The notes under the pieces were generated by a model that worked only from the letters and a program-made list of their open reading frames with translations, had not been told where the DNA came from and did not search any database. DNA of 64,000 nt from Diphasiastrum complanatum (taxonomy: Eukaryota; Streptophyta; Lycopodiopsida; Lycopodiales; Lycopodiaceae): the NCBI GenBank assembly GCA_029204225.1, contig CM055103.1, forward strand, positions 26,326,293 to 26,390,292, written 5' to 3'. Positions 20,751-29,524 of the stretch are shown piece by piece; the first letter of the stretch is position 1; each line of letters opens with the position of its first letter. The position numbers and the translations under genes are program-made.

Positions 20751-21992
20751 TGTTGTAAAGCTACCTTTACAAGCTTTACTTCCGGCGCCATCGACGCCAG
20801 CTATGTCCCCGGCGCCAGTAGCACCCCTGCTGCTCCCGGCGCCAACGGCGCCGGCGCCGCTCCCGGCGCCACTGTGACCAGAATCTACCCGGCGCCAAGT
20901 TCCTATGGCTGAAAATCTTTGATCGGTTCTAGCAAAGTCCAGAGAGCTCAGATCGATGTGCAATCACCTCACACGATCTAGGCATGATTAAAGGAAGCAT
21001 GGGGATCAATAAAATCTAAAGAGAGAAAATGACTTTCTAAAAAGAGAAAATCTAGAGAGAGAAAAACGTGCTTTACCAGCTTGGGTAGAGTGCTTGGTAT
21101 GAGGGGGTGCCGAATCACACCAATACTATAGGGGAGTGCGGGTTGCGACTCAGGGCGAGCTCCAACCAAGTCTCAGCCTCCCTTGCTGGAATGTTGTCAT
21201 GGCTCTCGCCTTGGCATGCTAGCGCCCCGGAGACTAGGGTCGGTCACACACTTGAAATGTAACCTTCTCAGATTTATCAATAAAGTGGGATTTTCCTCAA
21301 ACTGACTCTGATTACCTTCTGGGTTTCAGTGTTCGGTAAAAGCGCCAGTTGTAAGGCCGCTTTCAAAATTTTTAACTTGGCACATAGTTGAGGGTCGTAT
21401 CCCGGGACGCCAGCGGTATGCCGTCGGGACCATTCGGTCCGTGGCGCCAGCGGTATGCTGTCGGGACCATTTGGTCCAGGAACTGGTTGTTTCCATATCT
21501 GTCGCGGCTTGTGGTTCTGAGTGTTCCTTGCATGAACGTGAATGGATTAAGCTCTTGGGGAACGGGCTCTAACCTGTCGGCTGAGTTGGATGGCTTGCTT
21601 GGGTGGATGTTACCTGTTTATGGCTGTCGAGTCTGGCGTGGCGCCAGGTTGGCTTCCAGCGCTCATGACGAAGCTTTCAGTTGGTTAAGTCTGATGTAAG
21701 TCAGACTGCTTACTTGGAATGGATGTTACTCGTTTGTAACGAAGCTTCGAGTTGGTTAAGTTTGATGTATGTCGGGCGGCTTGCTTGGAGGGAAGTCACC
21801 CACATCGGGACCCCCGATCTGGCATGGCGCCAGGTTGGATCTCAATGTTGGTTTTCGGAACTTCAAGTTGGTTAAGTCTGATCGTTGTTGGTGAGTTGGC
21901 TGCTTGTATGTCAAGTGGGTTTGGATGGCAAGAGTTGAAGGCTGGGAAGCTAAGTCGTGGTTCCCGGCTCCCTTTGAGATGCCTGCACTACA
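20751..21992 (+). mobile_element. Complete gypsy-family LTR P2
   Basis: At 1,242 bp this is the longest complete LTR of the family, from TGTTGTAAAGCTACC to GCACTACA, followed after two bases by a primer site, so it is a 5' LTR. Order inside: GGCGCC block (20784-20893), purine-rich AGAGAGAAAA stretch, ACTATAGGGG, a CAATAAAGTGG poly(A)-like signal (AATAAA 21279-21284) and about 700 bp of U5. Confidence 0.9.
21279..21284 (+). terminator. Likely poly(A) signal in the P2 LTR
   Basis: AATAAA in the context TATCAATAAAGTGG is kept at the equivalent place in M1, M2, M3, P3 and the M3 5' LTR. In an LTR this would set the end of R. Function is inferred from conservation only. Confidence 0.4.
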
Positions 21993-22150
21993 TGTGGTAT
22001 CAGAGCCGACTGGCCGGTCAGCTATGCGGATCTCACGGAAATGGCCACGATTTGGGGTTCATCAAGACAATTGTTGTGCAAGGTGCTGCCCACAGTGTAA
22101 GCACGGGTGCGTCCACGGTCGGGGTGGTTGGCAGGACGGGGGCTTGATGA
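21993..22150 (+). mobile_element. Primer site and start of leader of P2
   Basis: TGGTATCAGAGCC at 21995-22007 is followed by leader sequence, including the first stem-loop (GTGCTGCCCACAGTGTAAGCAC near 22083). The leader stops at GATGAG around 22150, where sequence of opposite orientation begins with a GAGT overlap. Confidence 0.85.
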
Positions 22151-23128
22151 GTGAGTTTCAGTTCCGAAGGTGGCCGTCACAAAATGAAGACCAACTGCTC
22201 CATAGAAGATCTCCCCTGAAATGGCCCTTTCCAACTTTTGACTTCCTGCTTGCGTTTGGTGGGCGTTGTCGCAAATGAAACTAACCCAAGAAACAGGCTA
22301 GCCATCCATCCTTTGCAAACATTGAGTCGTTTCGTTGTCGTTCACGTGTGAGTACTTGAACTTCAAATCCGCCCCACAGATTCTGTAGTCCTCTTTGTTT
22401 AATGGTATCAGCCTTCAAAAGAAAAGGTTCCTTCTCGAGCCATCAGTTCCTTGTATCACAAGCAATCATGCAAACCAGACAAAGCACGAGTACTAAGACT
22501 CACCACGAATACGTACAAGTAAGACACTCAGGCAGGTTTACTAACAAGTAACAAAGGCAAGGTCCCCCTTTGAGATGGTCCTGCCAACGGACCTTTGCCT
22601 GGCCGCGCCCATACAAATCGATCACAGAATCAGCCCACATAGGACACCCCTCCAACTATCCGTGCTTTCACCATTAAGCAGCACATTGCCTCAGTCACGC
22701 CCCACCACTTTTTGGTCGATAGCCCTTATAGCTAAACGATCGGCAGCTATCCCGCACCGGCAGCTAACCACCAGTGCTTTACACCCGAATTCGAGCACCA
22801 TCTCTATATCAATGGTTAACCCGTACAGTTCGAATATGTCGCCCCGCAGCCCACAAGGTACAGACCGTGGTTTCACCTCCCTAGGCAGCACTTTGCCTCA
22901 TCCGTCCTACGTGCAGACAGCGCCAGGCCCGAACCGCGAGAACTGACCGTGCTTACACCTCGAGGGCAACACTTTGACTCATCAAGTCCCCCGTTCTGCC
23001 GACCACCCCGACCGTGGACGCACCCGTGCTTACACTGTGGGCAGCACCTTGCACAACAGTTGTCTTGATGAACCCCAAACCGTGGCCATTTCCGTGAGAT
23101 CCGCATAGCTGACCGGCCAGTCGGCTCT
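22151..23128 (-). mobile_element. Inverted internal fragment of the non-autonomous gypsy family
   Basis: This matches M1 14657-15634 in the same direction, that is, minus-sense body and leader ending in the primer-site half TCGGCTCTGA at 23121-23130. It is therefore inverted relative to the flanking plus-strand LTRs P2 and P3. Junctions at about 22150 and 23129 share only two to four bases, pointing to rearrangement rather than clean insertion. Confidence 0.8.
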
Positions 23129-23965
23129 GAGCTCCAACCAAGTCTTAGCCTCCCTTGCTGGAATGTTGTCATGGCTCTCGCCTTGGCATGCTAGCACCCC
23201 GGAGACTAGGGTCGGTCACACACTTGAAATGTAACCTTCTCAAATTTATCAATAAAGTGGGATTTTTCTCAAACTGACTCTGATTACCTTCTGGGTTTCA
23301 GTGTTCGGTAAAAGCGCCAGTTGTAAGGCCGCTTCCAAATTTTTAAGTTGGCACATAGCTGAGGGTCGTATCCCGGGACGCCAGCGGTATGCCGTCGGGA
23401 CCATTCGGTCCGTGGCGCCAGCGGTATGCTATCGGGACCATTTGGTCCAGGAACTGGTTGTTTCCATATCTGGCGCGACTTGTGGTTCTGAGTGTTCCTT
23501 GCATGAACGTGAATGGGTTAAGCTCTTGGGGAACGGGCTTTAACCTGTCGGCTGAGTTGGATGGCTTGCTTGGGTGGAAGTTACCTGTTTATGGCTGTCC
23601 AGTCTGGCGTGGCACCAGGTTGGCTTTCCAGCGTTCATGACGAAGCCTTCAGTTGGTTAAGTCTGATGTAAGTCAGACCGCTTGCTTGGAATGGATGTTA
23701 CTCGTTTGTAATGAAGCTTCGAGTTGGTTAAGTTTGATGTATATCCGGGGGCTTGCTTGGAGGGAAGTCACCCACATCGAGACCCCCGATCTGGCATGGC
23801 GCCAGGTTGGATCTCAATGTTGGTTTTTAGGAACTTCAAGTTGGTTAAGTCTGATCGTTGTTGTCGAGTTGGCTGCTTGTATGTCAAGTGGGTTTGGATG
23901 GCAAGAGTTGAAGGCTGGGAAGCTAAGTCGTGGTTCCCGGCTCCCTTTGGGATGCCTGCGCTACA
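23129..23965 (+). mobile_element. Partial gypsy-family LTR P3
   Basis: The LTR lacks its first ~400 bp, beginning at GAGCTCCAACCAAG, and ends GCGCTACA at 23965. A primer site follows at 23968-23980. Confidence 0.85.
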
Positions 23966-24218
23966 TGTGGTATCAGAGCCGAGTGGCCAGTCAGTTATGC
24001 GGATCTCACAAAAATGGCCACGGTTTGGGGTTCATCAAGACAACTGTTGTGCAAGGTGCTGCCCACAGTGTAAGCACGGGTGCGTCCACGGTCGGGGTGG
24101 TCGGTAGAACGGGGAACTTGATGAGTCAAGGTGCTGCCCTTGAGGTGTACGCACGGTCAGGTCTCGCGGTTCGGGCCTGGCGTTGTCTGCATGTAGGACG
24201 GATGAGGCAAAGTGTTGC
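23966..24218 (+). mobile_element. Primer site and leader fragment of P3
   Basis: After TGGTATCAGAGCC the leader runs through two stem-loop units and into the third (GGCAAAGTGTTGC), where LTR P4 starts at 24219. P4 looks inserted in this leader. Confidence 0.8.
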
Positions 24219-24693
24219 TGTTGTAAAGCTACCTTTACAAGCTTTACTTCCGGTGCCATCGGCGCCAGCTATGTCCCCGGCACCAACAATGCCTATGCTG
24301 CTCCCGGCGCCAACGCCGCAAGGCGCCGGTCCCCACGCCACTGTGACCAGTATCCAGCCGGCGCCAAGTTCTTATGGCTGAAAATCTCAAATCGATGTGC
24401 AATCATCTCACATGATCTAGGCATGATTAAAGGAAGCCTGGGGATCAATAAAATCTAGAGAGAGAAAATGACTTTCTAGAAAGAGAAAATTTTAGAGAGA
24501 GAAAAACGTGCTTTACCAGGTTGGGTAGAGTGCTTGGTATGAGGGGGGTGCCGAATCACACCAATACTATAGGGGAGTGCGGGTTGCGACTAAGGGGGAC
24601 GGGAAGGAGGAGCAGAACCAGGACGCAAGTCAATATGATGGTTCACGTCACGTAATAGTGGTTGCGGCGAGCTCCAACCAAGTCTTAGCCTCC
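24219..24693 (+). mobile_element. Partial gypsy-family LTR P4
   Basis: It starts TGTTGTAAAGCTACC, holds a degraded GGCGCC block and lacks the segment around the CTTTGATCGG site. It has about 70 extra bases at 24594-24664 (AGGGGGACGGGAAGGAGGAG...) compared with P2. It is cut at AGCCTCC where P5 begins. Confidence 0.8.
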
Positions 24694-25613
24694 TGTTGTA
24701 AAGCTGACTCGGGTGCACCCAGCGTGCCCTATAAGACTCAAAGGGGTGACACCCTCTAAGGTCCCAGAGCAAGTTAGAACGTCAAGGACTGAGCCTCCGA
24801 CCTGTGGTGAGCCAGTCAAGTAGTCACAAAGTCATGAGCTAGCTCTGGAGCTCGAGTCATGGCCTAGTCAGGAAAGCAAGGTGATTCGGCCGCCGGGACG
24901 GCTCCCGGGACCCATGTCCGGGAGCCAGACTGATTCTGCCAGGCTTGCCAGGCTTAATCAGCAAAATAAAAACTAAGTCCTAAAAAGTGTGCTTTACCAG
25001 AAAGCACTATGTTTCAAACCAGAGGGGGTGCGCCGAATCACAGCAGAACTATAGGGGGAGTCCGGCAGACAGAAACTTGGGCAGCTCAACCAGCGCCAGG
25101 AATCCAGTCGCCAGGTCTCAGCTCCCTCTACCAGCACGAGCCAGGCACAATGCCCAGCACGTGTTGGTGGCTCCGAGACCGATCAGTCTATGTATGAATG
25201 TAACCTCTTCCAAATCTAATCAAGTTGATCCTTGGGGATGATTACCATTTCGGTTTCGCCTCCGGGACTGGTCCAAGTGGAAGGACCCTTACTACAACCT
25301 TTTTGCGTCGCTGGCGCCTAAGGGTCCCTGTCATCGACATGGGGCTTGCCGCTATGCCAATTGGTCAGTTTGGCGACCACTATGCCTTGGGTTTCATGTG
25401 TGGCTTGTCTTTGCCTTTGGTTACCTTCTGGGGACGGATTCTGAGTTGGCTTTCGGGTTGGTTGGGATTCCAGTTTTCTTAAGTTTGAATGGTTAAGCTT
25501 GTTACGTTTCTGAGTTGGCTTTTACGTAAGTGCATGATGGATGAATGTTAGACTTAAGCGCGTGTTGGGGAAACTGCTCAAGTCCCAGCGCCCTTTGAGG
25601 CGCCGGCGCAACA
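24694..25613 (+). mobile_element. 5' LTR of the gag-bearing gypsy element P5
   Basis: This is a 920-bp LTR of a diverged subfamily. It starts TGTTGTAAAGCTGACTCGG, ends GGCGCAACA, and is followed by a primer site at 25616-25628. It shares the start, the GTGCTTTACCAG and GCCGAATCACA words, and the U5 end (CCCTTTGAGGCGCC) with the M/P LTRs, but the middle differs and the long GGCGCC block is absent. It sits inside LTR P4. Confidence 0.85.
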
Positions 25614-26444
25614 TGTGGTATCAGAGCCGACTAGCCGGTCAGCTACGCAAGTCTCACAGGGATGGCCACGTTTTGGGATTTGTCAGGACAACCGTTGCGC
25701 AAGGTGCTGCCCACAGTGTAAGCACGGGTGCGTCCACGGTCGGGGTGGTCGGCAGAACGGGGGACTTGATGAGTCAAAGTGCTGCCCTCGAGGTGTAAGC
25801 ACAGTCAGTTCTCGCGGTTCGGGCCTGGCGCTGTCTGCACGTAGGACGGATGAGGCAAAGTGCTGCCTAGGTAGGTGAAAGCACGGTCTGTACCTTGTGG
25901 GGTGCGGGGCGACATATTCGAACTGTACGGGTTAACCATTGATACAGAGATGCTGCTCGAATTCGGGTGTAAAGCACGGGTGGTTAGCTGCCGGTGCGGG
26001 ATAGCTGCCGATCGTTTAGCTATAAGGGCTATCGACCAAAAAGTGGTGGGGCGTGACTGAGGCAATGTGCTGCTTAATGGTGAAGGCACGGATGGTTGGA
26101 TGGATGTTTCCCCGTGGGCTAATTCTGTGATAGATTTGTGTGGGCGCGGCTAGGCAAAGGTCCTACGTCCGGTCTCAGGGGGGTTTGTGGCTTGAGAGGG
26201 ATCCTCTGTGTTTGCTTTGGTTGGTATATTCCGTTTGTTGTGTGCTTGCTTTGACACAAATGACCTGGTTCCTACTTGGCTCTCAGGTGATGTGGGCGTG
26301 CTAAGTTTGAGGAAGGGATATTTTCATTGAAGCTGATTTAATAAAGAAGAAAAGAGAGCTGTGGGGCCCGGCCGACAGAAGGGAGAGTTTCAAATATAAA
26401 AAGGATTGAGGCGATAATCTGTTGGAAGTACACCTCTGACTATA
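25614..26444 (+). mobile_element. Primer site and ~830-nt leader of P5
   Basis: The first ~500 nt are shared, base for base in long stretches, with the leaders of M1, M3, P2 and P3. The leader then diverges and runs to the gag ATG at 26445. It carries four copies of a GTGCT...AGCAC stem-loop. This shared leader is the strongest link between the non-coding elements and a gag-coding one. Confidence 0.82.
25704..26089 (+). promoter_or_regulatory. Four repeated stem-loops in the gypsy leader
   Basis: Stem-loops lie at 25704-25725, 25779-25802, 25860-25884 and 26067-26089. Each has the form GTGCTGCC-N-GGTGWAAGCAC: a GTGCT/AGCAC stem, with CCTCGAGG- or CCTAGG-like inner pairing in two of them. A preceding GATGAGGCAAA or GACTGAGGCAA word is part of the unit in three. 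Position between primer site and gag is where packaging and dimerisation signals sit in retroelements; that role is inference. Confidence 0.55.
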
Positions 26445-27181
26445 ATGGAGGACCATCTTGAAGAGTTACGAGCATTGACGGACGGAGAAGAGCTGACTCG
26501 AGAATACAGCTCTCGCATGCATCGAGATGGCACCAGGTCCAAGTCGAGAAAGAAAGAGCGTATGCACTCCACAGTGGCGCCCCTCCAAGAAGAGATGGGT
26601 GGCCCTTCTGAACCTACACCAAGAGATGAACCCTTGCCAGAGGCGCAACAGGACCTCTTTGAAGTGAAGATGCGGCAATACTTATCAAGCGCAATGACGG
26701 CTATGCTTAGCGAGGTGAAGAAGGTTAGAGAAATCGAAAGGAAAGAATGGCAAACATCCTTGCGAGCCATGAATCTTACTCAAATTAACCTTGCTAGAGA
26801 AATGAGAGACGGGCTAACACAGCTCGAAGCCAGGTTTGAAGAGTTGGAAGCAACTAGGGGAATGCAGTGGCGCCTCCTCCACAGATACCAAGAGAACCAC
26901 GAGCGCAAAACACGGAGGGCCCAAGAAAGACTGCCAAAGTGAAAGCACCACCTACTTTCAAAGGAGAGCGTGACATTCGAGTTGTGGAAGATTGGTTGTT
27001 TCACATGGACCATTACTTCCGTCTGATGAACACTCCTGAGGAAGAAAGAACTGACTTGGCATTAGCATATTTTGAGGGCTACACTACAAATTGGTACCGG
27101 ATGGCAGGAATGCATTTTCAAACATGGGACGCATTAAAAGCCGCGTTACGAGAGGAGTTCATTTTGAATCGATATTGTTGA
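26445..27181 (+). pseudogene. Ty3/gypsy gag, frameshifted and truncated (P5)
   Basis: The first frame (26445-26942) gives an acidic, coiled-coil-like N-terminus. The second (to 27181) gives the retrotransposon gag domain: APPTFKGERDIRVVEDWLFH, then a WYRMAG segment and WDALKAALREEF. The two are joined if one base is restored in the G-run at 26857-26860; I did not see any programmed-shift signal, so a simple deletion is likely. The second frame ends where the dispersed repeat starts at 27179, so its stop codon comes from the repeat. CCHC knuckle, protease and pol are missing. In a working element this would be the capsid protein. Confidence 0.88.
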
Positions 27182-27380
27182 TTCAAACTACCCACGTGTA
27201 GGCTGAGAATCTTGTAAATGACTTGAAATAGATCCGAAGTATGGCTTAATTCGGACCATTTTAGCATAAGTAGCTCGATTCAAAATAAGAAGTGTCAAAT
27301 AGACTTGAGATGATAATTGATAGAGTGGGTTGAATTGATAGTTGAGATTGTCAAGCCATTATTGACTAGGTTGAATTGAA
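27179..27380 (+). repeat. Dispersed ~200-bp repeat, copy 2
   Basis: This is related to 4231-4430 from TGATTCAAACTACCCACGTG to GGTTGAATTGAA. It cuts the P5 gag frame at its left edge. Its right neighbour differs from that of copy 1. Confidence 0.7.
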
Positions 27381-29268
27381 CTAGTTCGACTGGGTCGTTA
27401 TGGACTGGACAAGTTTGCTTCGAGTCAATTTGCAAATTTCAAATTTTATCTGCATCAAATCTACGTGTAAATTTGTAGAGTAAGGGTTTTTCCTACATTC
27501 GAACCTTAACTATTGCGACACATTGGATTCTAATAGACTAAGTGAATGGATCTAGATTAAATATGGACTAAGGAAGTAATTGAATCCATCAATGGCCTAT
27601 ATGGAGGTTGTCTCTCGCAGTAGCCTCAAACATATGGATGATTTAAGGGAGCCTTGGAAGTTTTGGTTACCTTTGAAGGTACCCATAGGGTTTAAGCTCT
27701 TTGATTGCATTATTGAGGTTTTTGTGTTCTTCTTCACTCTTTGGTAGTTTGGTGAGAATCCAAACCAGGTATCGTTGACATAATGAAAAAAGTGGTTATT
27801 ATATTAGGAATACGTGTGATTGTAAGTTAGTTAGAAGAAAATGTAATGGCTCACATTTAAAATGAGGTGGAAAGTCAAGTATTTTTTGATTTGTAGATCA
27901 ATATGGACACATTATTCATTTCAACTATAATTTTTTCAATGTAATGGTTATTTTAATGCGAATATGTGATTGGATTTTAAGTTAAAAAACACTCAATGGA
28001 AAGAATGAATGATCTAATGCAAACATTTGTAGATGAACTTTACAAGAAAACTAAAGAGATATTGAATGTAGGTAGTTGATTTGAAAGTTGTGAATTGCCA
28101 TTGGGTTAAAAGTCATCTTCTAAATGTTTGGTGCATAATGGCCCTAAATGCACAAAAAAAGCTAAAACATGCAAAAAGTTTTCCTAATACAATGTGCCAA
28201 TTATGGTCGAATTTTGAATGACATACTTTCGTTAAGTGACAAAGAATATGCTTTTTAATGACGGCCAGCTTCATATGTTAATTGAATATAAGCCCTTCAC
28301 AATGTGTTTCATGACAATAAAAGTGATTCTTATATTACAAAGATGTGCTGATGTATGGTGGGCATTCAAATCGTCGAAAACTTAAAAAACAAAGATTTGA
28401 TTTGAAGAGAATAAAATAATAAAAATAAACTCATTTCAATGCTCAAATTCACCTAGGAGACACCACATGTTTTAGCCAATACTCACAATAACTTATCGCT
28501 ATCACGGCACCTTATTGCTATCATGGCAAAGTTAAAGAAAAAATTAAAGATATTTTGGCTTTAAAATGATGTTTGACTTATTCATTGAACTTAACTTGAA
28601 TGACAAAACTTAAAAATGGTTTCAAATTTGGCTTTAAGTAGGAATTTTCAGCTAGGCAATGAGGCCCTTTCATGAAATCATAGTTGCAAACTAGAATGCA
28701 ATTGGGGCGAAATGACAATACAGGGATTTGCTCTCTCTCGATGGCACACAAAGGCATCCAAAGGGTTGGGCTCCAACATTATCTCATATACAGTCTCCCC
28801 TTGTTGCATTAAAGCCCTTGTACACATGGTGTTTGTCCTACCTACACTCTCGAAGCACCATATTTACAGCATGACTTTGGTGATAGTCAAAGGCTCCCTA
28901 ATCCAAGGGCGGGGGATGTTGAAAACATGTTAGTGAGGTACTCATTCCACCTCCATGTAACAATCACCAATATCGGAATTTTGTTTTGGATGTTGACGTG
29001 ACTGCTTGTGGCTCATGCGTTTCTCTCGCGCAGAGTGAATGTGTGCGTCGGGGGCGGAGGCCCAAACGAAAGACACGAGGGCCCTCTCCTAGGAATCTTT
29101 GTCGATTACTAGCACATAACGCCTGACGCAGTCCACACATCCTCGTAGCTTCTTCTAGCAGCCACTGCTTCTGTGCGGCCGTTCTCCTGTACTTGTGAAG
29201 TCCAAGCTAAGTATGATCGGACGGTTGACGGCTGAAGATGAGTATGCTTCATCGGACGGTCGAGAGCC

Positions 29269-29271
<3 letters not shown>
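27381..29271. other. Intergenic AT-rich region upstream of the RBM25-like gene
   Basis: No gene or transposon domain is recognised. The last ~300 bp become GC-richer and should contain the promoter and 5' UTR of the gene at 29.5 kb. The word ATCGGACGGT occurs twice (29217 and 29251), close to the (AC)n run. No TATA box stands out. Confidence 0.4.

Positions 29272-29307
<36 letters not shown>
29272..29307. repeat. (AC)n microsatellite, 18 units
   Basis: This is an uninterrupted CA dinucleotide run of about 36 bases, some 220 bp upstream of the start codon of the RBM25-like gene. It lies in the probable promoter or 5' UTR and is likely to vary in length between individuals. Confidence 0.95.
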
Positions 29308-29524
29308 GAAAAGAAGATGAAGAAGAAAGACGAGAACAACAGCTTTTAGGGTTGCCGCCTTCTTTCTTCCCTAACTGCAGCAAAGCACATGAATCCTTGC
29401 GAGAGCGTGTTGATCCATAGCCAAAGCCAGAAAGCCTTGGATCGGAAGCAGTAGCGTAGTGTAGATCGGCTTGGGGCTGGCATTTGTGTGCTTGTTTGCC
29501 AGGGTTTGCACGCGTTGCAAGATC

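Noticed and set aside
23653-24381. 242-codon plus-strand frame across LTR P3, leader and P4
   Set aside because: It crosses three element boundaries, so it cannot be an inherited gene.
25704-26089. Regularly spaced hairpin repeats considered as a CRISPR-like array
   Set aside because: Spacing is irregular, units diverge, and the context is a plant LTR retrotransposon leader.
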